Assembly (NCBI RefSeq): GCF_000622405.1
Contig: NZ_JASF01000005.1
Location: 3,100,001-3,164,000, forward strand
DNA length: 64,000 nucleotides
Origin: Sulfitobacter donghicola DSW-25 = KCTC 12864 = JCM 14565
GTDB taxonomy: Bacteria; Pseudomonadota; Alphaproteobacteria; Rhodobacterales; Rhodobacteraceae
Direction of reading: 5' to 3'
Shown here: in pieces, positions 27,171 through 38,727 of the stretch
Numbering within the stretch: position 1 is the stretch's first letter
Layout of the letters: each line of letters starts with the position of its first letter
Position numbers and translations under genes: made by a program
Notes under the pieces: generated by a model
Seen by the model: only the letters and a program-made list of their open reading frames with translations
Database searches by the model: none
Told to the model about the DNA's origin: nothing

Positions 27171-29476
27171 TGAAGTTGTCTGTTAACCGTATCTGTCAGG
27201 TCATTCAGTGAGAAAGGCTTGGGTAAGAAGACCGAATTTGGAATTTTCTTTTGTGCTTCCCCCAAACTGTCCTCAGCATACCCAGACACAAATACCACAC
27301 GAACGTCTGGACGTTTCTCCAATGCCTCACGCACCCAACTAGGCCCGTCCTTTCCTGGCATAACAACATCCGTAACAAACACATCAATCTTCAGGCTTGT
27401 ATCTTCTAGCGTTTCCAAAGCCACCTCAGCATTTTCAGCCTCAAGCACAGTAAACCCTCTTAGTCGCAATGCTCGGCTGGCAAAGGCGCGCACTGGCGCC
27501 TCGTCTTCGACGAGCAAGATGACACCACCCTCAGAGATTTTACGCGCTTCTTTCGGGAGTTGAACATCAACATCATTCGACAGTTGTTTGGGCTGCTCTA
27601 AAACAGGGAAAAAGAGCATAAAGCAGGTCCCTTCTCCTTCTTTACTATCAACAAAGATATAGCCGCCCGTTTGTTTAATGATCCCGTAAGCGGTGGAGAG
27701 GCCAAGGCCTGTGCCTTCACCAGTGCGTTTTGTTGTGAAAAAGGGTTCAAAAACTTTTTGAAGCTTATCAGATGGAATTCCTATACCTTCATCGCACACT
27801 TTGATCGTTACATATTCTCCTGCTGGAACGGTAACCTGATCACGGTGCATCGGTTTGGAAAGCGTGATGCATTCGGTTAGAACCTGTATTTCACCGCCAG
27901 CGGGCATTGCGTCTCTTGCGTTGACGACGAGATTCATAAGAACCTGTTCTAGCTGCCTTTTATCCGCTCTGATCGGTTTCAGGACCGGGTCATGGCATAG
28001 AGAAAGCGTGACCTTTTCTCCAACCAAGCGGTTCAGGAGGTGTGTCAAATCGGACAGGGTATCGCGCATATCCAGCGTTTCCGGCTGGAGGGTCTGTTTG
28101 CGCGAAAACGCGAGCAATTGACCAACAAGAGCAGCCGCTCGATTTGCGTTTTGGTTGATCTGCACAAGATCGCCGTAATCACTATCTCCTTGGTCATGCC
28201 GAAGCAGGAGAAGATCGCAATGCCCTGAAATAGCCGTTAACAGGTTGTTAAAATCATGCGCAACCCCGCCAGCCAACTGGCCAATCGCCTGCATTTTTTG
28301 GCTTTGGACAAATTGAGCTTCAAGGGATTTCAGTTCGGTTGCGTCATGAAGTACTGCGATCAACGCAGCCTCCCCGTCCTCTTCGATCCGGTTGAGCGTC
28401 ACCTGAACAAAAGCCTCTTTATCTGCTCGGGTCAGGCGCAAAAACTCGGATTTCTGAACCAGCCGGCCCGCCAACGTATCTTCTAGCCAACCAGAAATTG
28501 AACGTCCCAACCCTTCCATCAAAGCCGAAAGGTGAGCGCCCTCGGCCAAGACGACACCAATCAATGATGATGCCCGTTTGTTAAACGCCAGAACGGTTCC
28601 ATCCGGTGCAATTTTAACCATCGGGATGGGCATGTCCTGAAACACCTGCCAATCAGGGCGTTGCGCGGGTGTTCCTACATCTGGTGGGGGGAGCATATAG
28701 AGCGCAGTTCGCCCTGCCCCAGCTTCGGTTTGGGCAATTAACGCGGGCTGGTTCCCTGACGTTGTTGACACCTGCATGACCGTTCCCGGAACCACGATCT
28801 GTTCGGCAAAAACATTATCCAACGATTTACAGCGCACACCAATAAATTGCCGCGCAGCATGGTTCATAGATAGAATTGCCCCACCCCGACCGATCATCAT
28901 CATCGGCAAAATCCGATTATCTGATGGATGGCTGCCAGCCGCTTGGGAATTAAGAGTGTCAATCCGCCATGCAAACCCGTAGGGGCCAATCGCATGTACA
29001 GCCAATGTTAATTGACCACTGCTGGTGACGATTTCCTCTCTGGCCGAACCTGCTGTTTCGGCACGGGATTGAAGGCGGAACAAAATGGCCCCGGGGTTCA
29101 CAATACGCTCTGAAAGGGCTGCGGCCATGGTGTTTCCAACCATTCTCGGACCGTATTCTTTTTCGGCAGCCTCATTCAAAAATGAAATCTCACCATCAAC
29201 CGCGGTAATAAAGCTGGGCGCGCTATCGTTCGAGATAAAATGAGCGATGGATTTTTGATTTTGATCCCGGGAAATTCGATAGCCAGAGCGCATCACAACA
29301 AGCACCAGAACAACAATCATCATGCTGGCAGAGGCGATGATCGCAACCTCCCTAAACACGCCTGCCAAAGTAAACCACGACGCCGATCCTATAAGTACAG
29401 CCAAACCAGCCAATGCAAACAGCCGCCCTAGCGCAACATTCATCAAGCGTTGAGACAGCGAGACGCCGATACTCAT
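27167..29476 (-). CDS. cckA: Hybrid histidine kinase CckA
   Basis: Membrane hybrid kinase/phosphatase, 769 residues, at the top of the CckA-ChpT-CtrA phosphorelay. Two N-terminal membrane segments ([20 protein letters not shown] and [19 protein letters not shown]) precede PAS-like regions (about 85-180, 185-260 and 275-380). The HisKA helix has phospho-acceptor His407 in [13 protein letters not shown], the ATPase domain has [14 protein letters not shown] and [19 protein letters not shown], and the C-terminal receiver has Asp703 in [13 protein letters not shown]. In Rhodobacterales this pathway controls motility and gene transfer agent release. A CtrA-type site lies upstream. Confidence 0.92.
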   Translation of the reverse strand: MSIGVSLSQRLMNVALGRLFALAGLAVLIGSASWFTLAGVFREVAIIASASMMIVVLVLVVMRSGYRISRDQNQKSIAHFISNDSAPSFITAVDGEISFLNEAAEKEYGPRMVGNTMAAALSERIVNPGAILFRLQSRAETAGSAREEIVTSSGQLTLAVHAIGPYGFAWRIDTLNSQAAGSHPSDNRILPMMMIGRGGAILSMNHAARQFIGVRCKSLDNVFAEQIVVPGTVMQVSTTSGNQPALIAQTEAGAGRTALYMLPPPDVGTPAQRPDWQVFQDMPIPMVKIAPDGTVLAFNKRASSLIGVVLAEGAHLSALMEGLGRSISGWLEDTLAGRLVQKSEFLRLTRADKEAFVQVTLNRIEEDGEAALIAVLHDATELKSLEAQFVQSQKMQAIGQLAGGVAHDFNNLLTAISGHCDLLLLRHDQGDSDYGDLVQINQNANRAAALVGQLLAFSRKQTLQPETLDMRDTLSDLTHLLNRLVGEKVTLSLCHDPVLKPIRADKRQLEQVLMNLVVNARDAMPAGGEIQVLTECITLSKPMHRDQVTVPAGEYVTIKVCDEGIGIPSDKLQKVFEPFFTTKRTGEGTGLGLSTAYGIIKQTGGYIFVDSKEGEGTCFMLFFPVLEQPKQLSNDVDVQLPKEARKISEGGVILLVEDEAPVRAFASRALRLRGFTVLEAENAEVALETLEDTSLKIDVFVTDVVMPGKDGPSWVREALEKRPDVRVVFVSGYAEDSLGEAQKKIPNSVFLPKPFSLNDLTDTVNRQLH

Positions 29477-29502
29477 TTATTCTTTATCCCTTCCAACAGC
29501 GA

Positions 29503-29519
29503 TCGAACTAAGCGTTCGA
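29503..29519. promoter_or_regulatory. Inverted repeat upstream of cckA
   Basis: TCGAAC-TAAGC-GTTCGA, a perfect 6-bp inverted repeat with 5-base spacer, 27 bp before the cckA start. It does not have the LexA spacing. Unknown regulator. Confidence 0.35.
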
Positions 29520-29547
29520 ATCCTGCCGCCAATTTCGCGTGTAAGGG

Positions 29548-29562
29548 TTAATCTGTGATTAA
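29548..29562 (-). promoter_or_regulatory. CtrA-type site upstream of cckA
   Basis: TTAA-TCTGTGA-TTAA matches the CtrA consensus TTAA-N7-TTAA and sits inside a longer perfect palindrome, GGGTTAAT-CTGTG-ATTAACCC (29545-29565). It lies 72-86 bp upstream of the cckA start in the 134-bp gap after rsmB. Feedback control of cckA by CtrA is inferred. Confidence 0.6.
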
Positions 29563-29610
29563 CCCAAACGGAAAGCTCAGCAACCTTCCCGCTTAGGTTG
29601 ATCTTGAAGG

Positions 29611-30774
29611 TTATTTTTGTCTGGTCAAGTGCGCAGTGTAAAAACCGTCTCCATTCTCGCTCACCGAAAATGTTTTTTCCCAAACACAACCCCAGCCCTC
29701 ATGGCGCGCCAAAAAGGCATCCACACGGGCTTTGTTTTCTTCGGGTAGGATCGAACAGGTCGCATAGGCCAATGTTCCCCCCTCCGACACAAGGCGGCAG
29801 GCCTCATCCAGAATGCTATCTTGAACGGCCATCGTTTGCGCCAGCTGTTCTGAGGTCAAACGCCATTTCGCCTCTGGCGCGCGGCGCCAAGAACCACTGC
29901 CTGTACAAGGGGCGTCGACCAAAACCAAATCATATGGTCCTTGATCCGCCAAATCACCTGTCCCGAGCTGGGTGATCTCAACGCCTGCGCGCGCCTCCCT
30001 AAGAGGAAGGTCCCGCATGCGCGAAGGATCGATATCATGGGCAAAGACCCGAATATCTCCGCGCGCCGCCAGAGCAAGGGATTTACCGCCCCCGCCTGCG
30101 CAGTAATCCAAAGCGCGTTTTGCCTCTGGCAAAGCGTCAACCACAGCCTGACTGCTGGCATCCTGCAGCTCGACATAGCCTTCCAAATAGGCGGGTGCGT
30201 TTCGAATTTTACGAGGGCCTTCCAGTACTGTAAGTGCGTTTGGACTCAGGGGGTTCTGCTCAACCACAACGCCAGCTTGCGCCAACATCTCAATCGCGTC
30301 GCCAAGGGTTGCCTTTGCGGTATTCACCCGCAAAATGACCGGCGCACGGCTTTGCAACCGCTTTGCTGTTTCAGCCGCCTCATCCCCCAAGCCCTCTTGA
30401 AAGAGCGCCACCAACCAATCCGGCAGGTTCCACGCCTCGCTTTCGGGCATGTCCCCTGAAGGCGCCTCAAGCTCATAGTCCATCAAAGGAGCAGGTGCGT
30501 GACCTTCGCCCGTGAACAAGCCCGCAGGGTCAACACCTTCATGGCGCAGCAGACCAATCATCAGGCCGCGCCCCGTAGAGGCGCGCCCTAGCCATGCTGC
30601 CGTGCGCTGGATCCGCAAGACGTCAAAAACGTAATCGCGGATGGCGGCGCGGTCTTTGGAGCCCGCAAAACGGTTGTTGCGCCCCCAACGGGTCAACACT
30701 TGTTCAGCGGGCAAACCGTCCCCCACCATATCGAGAATCTCGATGGCCGCAGCCACCCGTGCGGCTGGTGTCAT
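29611..30774 (-). CDS. rsmB: 16S rRNA (cytosine-5) methyltransferase RsmB-like
   Basis: A 387-residue RNA m5C methyltransferase. The N-terminal NusB-like part is MTPAARVAAAIEILDMVGDG, the SAM-binding loop is ALDYCAGGGGKSLALAARGD, the TC motif with catalytic cysteine is LAYATCSILPEENKARV, and the PC motif is LVLVDAPCTGSGSWRRAPEA. It starts 3 bp after the guaB stop, so it is cotranscribed with guaB. The substrate assignment (16S C967) is by family only. Confidence 0.85.
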   Translation of the reverse strand: MTPAARVAAAIEILDMVGDGLPAEQVLTRWGRNNRFAGSKDRAAIRDYVFDVLRIQRTAAWLGRASTGRGLMIGLLRHEGVDPAGLFTGEGHAPAPLMDYELEAPSGDMPESEAWNLPDWLVALFQEGLGDEAAETAKRLQSRAPVILRVNTAKATLGDAIEMLAQAGVVVEQNPLSPNALTVLEGPRKIRNAPAYLEGYVELQDASSQAVVDALPEAKRALDYCAGGGGKSLALAARGDIRVFAHDIDPSRMRDLPLREARAGVEITQLGTGDLADQGPYDLVLVDAPCTGSGSWRRAPEAKWRLTSEQLAQTMAVQDSILDEACRLVSEGGTLAYATCSILPEENKARVDAFLARHEGWGCVWEKTFSVSENGDGFYTAHLTRQK

Positions 30775-30777
30775 GGT

Positions 30778-33321
<2,544 letters not shown>

Positions 33322-33430
33322 AACCATCCAACAGAAATGACGCCCTTGCACGCTTTTATGACGCAGGGTGGCCTTTCGCTTGGCGTCAGCTTGGCTATGT
33401 TGCCTGAAACGATACAGCAGGAACCCGATC

Positions 33431-35473
33431 ATGAGCGATGACCCACTTGTAATCTTCACCCCCTCTGGCAAGCGGGGGCGGTTTCCTGTTGGCACACCTG
33501 TCCTAACGGCTGCACGGCAATTGGGCGTTGATCTGGACTCGGTCTGTGGGGGGCGCGGCATCTGCTCGAAATGTCAGATCACACCCAGCTATGGCGAGTT
33601 TTCCAAACACGGCGTCACCGTTGACTCCGATGCCCTGTCCGACTGGAACAAGGTTGAGGCGCGCTATGACGAAAAACGTGGGCTAAAGGAAGGCCGCCGT
33701 TTGGGCTGTCAGGCCACTGTGCTAAAAGACGTGGTCATCGACGTCCCTGCCGAAAGCCAAGTCCACAAACAGGTTGTGCGCAAACGCGCCGAGGTCCGCG
33801 ACATCACGCTGAACCCCTCAACCAAACTGTTCTACGTTGAGGTGGCCGAGCCGGACATGCACGACCCCTCAGGCGATCTGGAACGTCTACAACAAGCCCT
33901 GCTAGAGCAGTGGGAACTGGAAGAAGTCACCGCCGATCTGCACATCCTACAGGTCATGCAGCCGATCCTGCGCAAAGGGGGCTGGAAAATCACTGTCGCT
34001 GTGCACCTTGGCGATGACGAAAACAAACCGCGCATCATGCACATCTGGCCTGGCTTTTATGATGGCACGATCTACGGCGTCGCTGTTGACCTTGGTTCAA
34101 CCACGATCGCGGCGCATCTTTGTGACTTGCAAACTGGCGAAGTCGTCGCCTCCTCAGGCGTGATGAACCCGCAAATCCGTTTTGGCGAAGACCTGATGAG
34201 CCGTGTCAGCTATTCCATGATGAACGCCAAAGGCGCCGAAGAAATGACGCTGGCCGTACGTGAAGGCATGTGCGGGCTGTTCACGCAGCTGGCCTCCGAG
34301 GCGGAAATCGACAAACAGCTAATCGTTGACGCTGTGTTTGTGTGCAACCCTGTGATGCACCACTTGTTCCTTGGCATTGATCCTTTTGAGCTGGGTCAGG
34401 CGCCTTTTGCGCTCGCGACCTCCAATGCCATGCGCTTGCGTGGCCGTGACATGGACCTGAACATCCACGAATCCGCCCGTGTTTACATGCTGCCCTGTAT
34501 CGCGGGCCACGTCGGCGCCGATGCCGCTGCGGTGGCTTTGTCAGAAAGCCCGCAAACTTCGGATGATCTGGTTTTGGTTGTTGATGTGGGCACAAATGCC
34601 GAGATCCTGCTGGGGAATAAGGAAAAAGTCCTCGCCTGCTCCTCTCCCACTGGTCCAGCGTTTGAAGGCGCGCAAATCAGTTCTGGCCAACGCGCCGCCC
34701 CCGGCGCGATTGAACGGGTCGAGATTGACCCAGCAACAAAGGTCGCTCGTTTCAAGGTTATTGGGTCTGACCTGTGGTCTGATGAGGACGGATTTGATGC
34801 GGCAATCGCACAGACTGGCGTCACGGGCATCTGCGGATCAGGGATCATCGAAATGGTGGCCGAGATGCGTATCCACGGCATCGTTGACGCCCCTGGTTTG
34901 ATTGGAACCGCAGAGCAAACAGGCTCGCCCTCTGTCTTTGCCGATGGTCGGACCAATAGCTATCTGGTCTATGATGGCTCTGAAAATGGCGGGCCGAAAA
35001 TCACCGTAACCAACCGCGATATCCGTGAAATCCAGATGGCCAAGGCCGCGCTATACTCGGGCGCGCGTCTGCTTATGGATAAATTCGGCGTTGATAGCGT
35101 GGACCGCGTTGTGCTGGCGGGTGCCTTTGGGGCGCATATCTCGACGAAACACGCGATGGTTTTGGGGATGATCCCCGATGCGCCACTGGACAAGGTGACC
35201 TCGGCTGGTAACGCTGCGGGCACAGGTGCACGGATTGCTTTGCTGAACCGCGAGGCGCGCTCGGAAATCGAAGAAACCGTGCGCCAGATCCACAAGATCG
35301 AAACCGCGATCGAGCCGCGCTTTCAAGAGCATTTCGTGAACGCCTCGGCCATGCCCAATGCGGTAGAGCCCTTCCCGATCCTGAATTCCATTGTCACCCT
35401 ACCCACCCAAACCTTTAACACGGGCGGCGGCGATGGTGAGGGGCGCGGTGGTCGCCGTCGACGCCGCGGATAA
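33431..35473 (+). CDS. [2Fe-2S] ferredoxin/ASKHA protein, corrinoid-activator-like (DUF4445)
   Basis: A 680-residue protein from the ATG at 33431 (MSDDPLVIFTPSGKRGRFPV). The N-terminal ferredoxin domain has cysteines in SVCGGRGICSKCQ and RLGCQA. A linker precedes an actin-like ATPase domain with YGVAVDLGSTTIAAHLCDL, LVLVVDVGTNAEILLGNKE, TGICGSGIIEMVAEMRIHG and VVLAGAFGAHISTKHAMVLG. This is the RACo/RamA-like layout: ATP-driven reductive reactivation of cobalt in corrinoid methyl carriers. The C-terminus is Gly/Arg-rich (GRGGRRRRRG). No corrinoid protein or methyltransferase is adjacent, so the partner is unknown. A strong terminator follows. Confidence 0.85.
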   Translation: MSDDPLVIFTPSGKRGRFPVGTPVLTAARQLGVDLDSVCGGRGICSKCQITPSYGEFSKHGVTVDSDALSDWNKVEARYDEKRGLKEGRRLGCQATVLKDVVIDVPAESQVHKQVVRKRAEVRDITLNPSTKLFYVEVAEPDMHDPSGDLERLQQALLEQWELEEVTADLHILQVMQPILRKGGWKITVAVHLGDDENKPRIMHIWPGFYDGTIYGVAVDLGSTTIAAHLCDLQTGEVVASSGVMNPQIRFGEDLMSRVSYSMMNAKGAEEMTLAVREGMCGLFTQLASEAEIDKQLIVDAVFVCNPVMHHLFLGIDPFELGQAPFALATSNAMRLRGRDMDLNIHESARVYMLPCIAGHVGADAAAVALSESPQTSDDLVLVVDVGTNAEILLGNKEKVLACSSPTGPAFEGAQISSGQRAAPGAIERVEIDPATKVARFKVIGSDLWSDEDGFDAAIAQTGVTGICGSGIIEMVAEMRIHGIVDAPGLIGTAEQTGSPSVFADGRTNSYLVYDGSENGGPKITVTNRDIREIQMAKAALYSGARLLMDKFGVDSVDRVVLAGAFGAHISTKHAMVLGMIPDAPLDKVTSAGNAAGTGARIALLNREARSEIEETVRQIHKIETAIEPRFQEHFVNASAMPNAVEPFPILNSIVTLPTQTFNTGGGDGEGRGGRRRRRG

Positions 35474-35481
35474 ATCAAACT

Positions 35482-35516
35482 GAAAGGCCGCGCGCATACC
35501 TTCTGCGCGGCCTTTC
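35482..35516 (+). terminator. Rho-independent terminator after the corrinoid-activator-like gene
   Basis: A 12-bp perfect stem (35482-35493 with 35505-35516) with an 11-base loop is followed by CTTTAACTTT, 8 bp after the stop. Confidence 0.8.
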
Positions 35517-35592
35517 CTTTAACTTTGCCCGCCTTCTGCGCAAACCCTCTTGACCCTTGGGCCTACGCAGATTACCTCATCCGCACTGGCGC

Positions 35593-35666
35593 GCGGGTAT
35601 GGTGAAAAGGTATCACGGCAGCTTCCCAAGCTTTAGTTACGAGTTCGATTCTCGTTACCCGCTCCA
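35593..35666 (+). tRNA. tRNA-Gly (anticodon CCC), satellite integration site
   Basis: A 74-base tRNA with acceptor arms GCGGGTA/TACCCGC, discriminator T and encoded CCA. The anticodon loop is TTCCCAA and the T-arm is ACGAG-TTCGATT-CTCGT. The anticodon stem includes one mismatch and one G-T pair. The 3' half from 35628 is identical to a copy at 46581, so this gene was the integration target and was rebuilt by the element. Confidence 0.93.
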
Positions 35667-35677
35667 GAGCCCCCTTT
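35628..35677 (+). repeat. attL: left 50-bp attachment repeat
   Basis: Fifty bases from the tRNA-Gly anticodon loop through the CCA end and 11 bases beyond are identical to 46581-46630. The bases flanking each copy differ, so the repeat ends exactly there. Confidence 0.93.
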
Positions 35678-35689
35678 AAGGTACTGTTA

Positions 35690-35704
35690 TTAAGTTGTTT
35701 TTAA
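35690..35704 (+). promoter_or_regulatory. CtrA-like site just inside attL
   Basis: TTAA-GTTGTTT-TTAA matches TTAA-N7-TTAA, 13 bp inside the element and about 130 bp upstream of the TPR-like gene. Chance occurrence is quite possible (roughly 0.4-1 expected per window of this size). Confidence 0.3.
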
Positions 35705-35835
35705 CACCCTCCACATTCAACCCCTCAAACTACCCCGCATAGATTCTGTTACATGATGTGCTGCACTGTGACTGAAAATTATGGTGTCAATTCGCTTCAC
35801 ACCACCATATTCTGTTCCGCTAAGGGGGCCTCACC

Positions 35836-36483
35836 ATGTTTTCATTCTTCAAAAAAAAGACCGAACCAAGTGGTGGCATTTTAGGGACATTTGACCTTTG
35901 GGAGTGGTGGCAAACCGCCTTCACTGAAAACGAAAGAGCGCGTATCTTAGAAAAGTACAGACCTTTTGGCGTGGATGCTCCTTCCCCGCTGACAGAGCTA
36001 ACTACAAATGCACGCTCCCCACGAAGCCCGCTGTCTTCAATGGCTATGTGGTTTAACAATAGTGAGGACTTCAAACTTGCGTTAAAAATTATGGAGAAAG
36101 CCGAGACATATCCAACGGCCAACCTAAACATCGAAGATATTCATTTTGGATGCCAAGAACGCATAAAGTTTTACTATCGATGGCGAGACGAGCATGATGG
36201 TGCGCTATCGAAAGCAATCGAAGCTTGCAAAGAGCAAGTAGCCCTTGCCCCTCAAACCGCTAGGATGTTTGCAACAGCGGAAAGATGGGGAGCAACAGAA
36301 GACCGTGAGGCTTGGATTCCAAGGCACTATGGTTACGATCAACTTGCTATAATTTATGAAAAGCAGGGCAAGTTTAAAGAGGCGATAGAACTGTGTGAAA
36401 CAGGCCGCTCGCAAGGTTGGGCCAATGAGTTCGACAAGAGACTGGTTAGATTGCGCAAGAAGTTAAAAAAACAACAAGGCTAA
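35836..36483 (+). CDS. TPR-like accessory protein of the satellite
   Basis: A 215-residue soluble protein on the plus strand, opposite to the head genes and next to attL, the usual place for accessory cargo. The N-terminus MFSFFKKKTEPSGGILGTFD is followed by a helical part and a tetratricopeptide-like repeat near the end (HYGYDQLAIIYEKQGKFKEA, IELCETGRSQGW). It ends KKLKKQQG, 4 bp overlapping the convergent portal gene. No enzyme motif is visible. Roles such as anti-phage defence or helper interference are possible only by position. A hairpin-forming sequence (TGGTGT/ACACCA, 35782-35804) lies in its upstream region. Confidence 0.7.
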   Translation: MFSFFKKKTEPSGGILGTFDLWEWWQTAFTENERARILEKYRPFGVDAPSPLTELTTNARSPRSPLSSMAMWFNNSEDFKLALKIMEKAETYPTANLNIEDIHFGCQERIKFYYRWRDEHDGALSKAIEACKEQVALAPQTARMFATAERWGATEDREAWIPRHYGYDQLAIIYEKQGKFKEAIELCETGRSQGWANEFDKRLVRLRKKLKKQQG

Positions 36484-37541
36484 CCTTCCCAATCCACAAG
36501 CTGCATTGCCTTGTCAGCGTCCACGCCAGCTTCTTTGGCCAACGCCAGTGCTTGAATGATCCCTGTCAGCGCCCTCGCCCTGCCGCCAGCATCAAACGCT
36601 TGTAGGGGCCGCATAACGTCGATCTTAACGGGGCTGCCCAGCTTGGTTGCGGCTTCCTCTGCCAACAAGGCACAGATTGGCTGCAAGGTCCATTGTGCAA
36701 GGTGGCGTTGCGCCTCTCTAACCATTGGCCCAGTTGTTGCGGCATTGGTTAGACCGGGCAGAACCCCAAAGGCGTGATTGATCGCATCCCTAGCGCTTTC
36801 CAGCGTTTGCAGTGACATGGTTTTTTGCATGTCGGGCGATACGTCAGACGCTTTCCAATCCTGTGACGGTGCTGGCCCACCAGCCGCAGTGACTTGAACA
36901 GATTCACGCAATAGAACCCGCCCCCGTTTGCCACGGAACCCACGCGCCAGCGTATCCATGTCAGTGTCAGCAGCTTCGGGAAATGGCACAATTTGCGACC
37001 CAAGCGGCATAGCGTCATAGGCTTGACCCAACGCCGTTTCCAGCGTTGCCAGCATGTCACCCGTTAGGCTTGCTCGGCGTAATGGTGCAGAGCCAAAGTA
37101 AGGCTGGCCCAGATCGGCCCCCGTCACGATATGCAACACCTCACCTGCAAGAGCAGTTACCGCCTGCCCGCCCCCTGTATCTGGCAAGGTCAATTGATAA
37201 GCGCGGGGTTTGCCGTTGCGTGTCGAGATTACCCAATCAGATGCAGGCACCAGCCCGCCTTCGGTTATCAGCGCAACAAACTCACCACGCAAGGCCAGAG
37301 AACGCCCAAGCAATGCCATTGTGCGGCGGTCTAGCATGTCGGCACCATCAACGTCAGCAAGCGCCATAGCGCCTTCCCAAAGGCTAATCGCGCCTTGCAC
37401 TGTAGCAGTTAATTCGGCAATGCCCGTTTGCCCTGTGATCCAGCTAGATCGCGCTGCCATAATATCGGCGGTATAGCCCGCGCCTGTTAAGCTGCGTTGC
37501 TCTTCTTTGTCGGCTCGTTTGAACCAATCAAGAATTTTCAT
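36480..37541 (-). CDS. Phage portal protein (HK97 family)
   Basis: A 353-residue portal that would form the dodecameric DNA-entry ring at one capsid vertex. It starts MKILDWFKRADKEEQRSLTG, a common opening in HK97-type portals. The core shows VLHIVTGADLGQPYFGSAPL, DMLATLETALGQAYDAMPLG, the wing/stem region RGFRGKRGRVLLRESVQV and INHAFGVLPGLTNAATTG. At 353 residues it is on the short side for the family. It is last in the head operon and overlaps the connector gene by 14 bp. Confidence 0.85.
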   Translation of the reverse strand: MKILDWFKRADKEEQRSLTGAGYTADIMAARSSWITGQTGIAELTATVQGAISLWEGAMALADVDGADMLDRRTMALLGRSLALRGEFVALITEGGLVPASDWVISTRNGKPRAYQLTLPDTGGGQAVTALAGEVLHIVTGADLGQPYFGSAPLRRASLTGDMLATLETALGQAYDAMPLGSQIVPFPEAADTDMDTLARGFRGKRGRVLLRESVQVTAAGGPAPSQDWKASDVSPDMQKTMSLQTLESARDAINHAFGVLPGLTNAATTGPMVREAQRHLAQWTLQPICALLAEEAATKLGSPVKIDVMRPLQAFDAGGRARALTGIIQALALAKEAGVDADKAMQLVDWEG

Positions 37542-38109
37542 CGTTCACCCCCAAGCGGCGATATGGGCGCAGCAGATCAGCCGCGCCGGAATTGTGAATG
37601 GCTCTTGCCATGTGGTTAGGATCAAGCCGGATGTTTTCAGAAATTTGCCCAACGTCGATTGAGTAGGAACGCGCACCAGCAGGCGCAGCCGAGGTTGCTG
37701 CCATGTATTCAGCCAAACGGCGATAAGCCTCTAGAACCGCAGCGGGTGGCGCGTCAGTGCTGCCCACAGTTGCCGTGATCCTGTATTGGCATTTATGGGC
37801 AAGCAGCATTCCTGTAGGCGTTTTACGGTATGGCGATGCCACCCAATCTTCGGCTTCATAGTCCCATACCTCCCGCGCCATGCTCGATACAGGGCAAAGT
37901 GTTGGCGTCCAAACGGCACCAGCCCCGTTGCGATAGCCGCTACCATTCACCAGCCAAACCACTTGCCGTTCGGCCCAGCGATAGCGAATGAATGCCTCTA
38001 TACGCTGCCACACCAAAGCAGGTTCAAGAGCCGCAGCAGCGGTTGATAGATCATCAGGCGGTGCCGGATATGCAGCAGGTTCGGCTTCATCAATATGCAA
38101 AAGCGACAT
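37528..38109 (-). CDS. Probable head-tail connector (gp6-like adaptor)
   Basis: A 193-residue protein between protease and portal genes. The pattern WQRIEAFIRYRWAERQVVWL, then TPTLCPVSSMAREVWDYEAE and CQYRITATVGSTDAPPAAVL, followed by AVLEAYRRLAEYMAAT and a C-terminal SGAADLLRPYRRLGV, resembles gp6-like head-tail connector proteins of Rhodobacterales phages. Such proteins bind under the portal and create the tail docking site. A satellite using helper tails would need this interface. Assignment is moderate. Confidence 0.55.
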   Translation of the reverse strand: MSLLHIDEAEPAAYPAPPDDLSTAAAALEPALVWQRIEAFIRYRWAERQVVWLVNGSGYRNGAGAVWTPTLCPVSSMAREVWDYEAEDWVASPYRKTPTGMLLAHKCQYRITATVGSTDAPPAAVLEAYRRLAEYMAATSAAPAGARSYSIDVGQISENIRLDPNHMARAIHNSGAADLLRPYRRLGVNDENS

Positions 38110-38724
38110 TTACAGCCTCCACTTATTCAAGGGCTGTATAGGAACCGCCAACCCACTATCGGTCAGGTTCCAATTGCGTTCTTCAATTTCGGTTTCATGG
38201 TAGGCAGGTCGCGTGACAAAAGAGAGTTCGTAAAGCAGCGCTGCCCAGATGTTGCGAATGATCGCAGTGCCTTCGGTGGGGTCTTCATCCTCTACCGTTT
38301 CAGCATTTTTAACTGCGCGGGGCGGTGGAATGCGAAAGCCGGGGCTAATCCCTTGAACAAGGCCAGCGGCATAGGCGTTAAAGAAGTCTTGCGCCCAAGA
38401 TGTTTGCTGCACCTCTTGCGTTATGATTGCTTCAAAAGTCAGCGCGTCTTCACTGTCTGTCAGGATCAGCGTTTTAGCTTTGCGGCTTGCAAGCGGCTTG
38501 TCATAAGAATGACCTAGCAGAATGTGAATGTCTTCGTCTGGGCGGTCTACGCGATAGGCGAACGCCTTTGGCCTGATTACTTCTTTGCGCGGACGCCCAC
38601 CGTTGCGGCCCCCATCACTTAGGACGGCACGTCTGCCATAGGGGAACCGCCCGCTAAGACGGCGGGAACCATCGCCCGCCGCTCGCAGTTCAAGCCCAGC
38701 ATCATCTGAAAAGCTGGTAAACAT
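38110..38724 (-). CDS. HK97-family prohead protease
   Basis: A 204-residue U35-type serine protease that matures the capsid shell by removing the delta domain of the capsid protein. The catalytic His is in HILLGHSYDKPLASRKAKTL and the Ser is in LLYELSFVTRPAYHETEIE. FEAIITQEVQQTSWAQDFFN lies between them. The capsid gene 3 bp upstream encodes a matching N-terminal coiled-coil delta domain. Confidence 0.85.
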   Translation of the reverse strand: MFTSFSDDAGLELRAAGDGSRRLSGRFPYGRRAVLSDGGRNGGRPRKEVIRPKAFAYRVDRPDEDIHILLGHSYDKPLASRKAKTLILTDSEDALTFEAIITQEVQQTSWAQDFFNAYAAGLVQGISPGFRIPPPRAVKNAETVEDEDPTEGTAIIRNIWAALLYELSFVTRPAYHETEIEERNWNLTDSGLAVPIQPLNKWRL

Positions 38725-38727
38725 GAC

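Noticed and set aside
29477..29689. 70-codon minus-strand frame abutting cckA
   Set aside because: It overlaps the end of rsmB, has no protein-like features and contains the CtrA-type palindrome; the region is better read as the cckA promoter.
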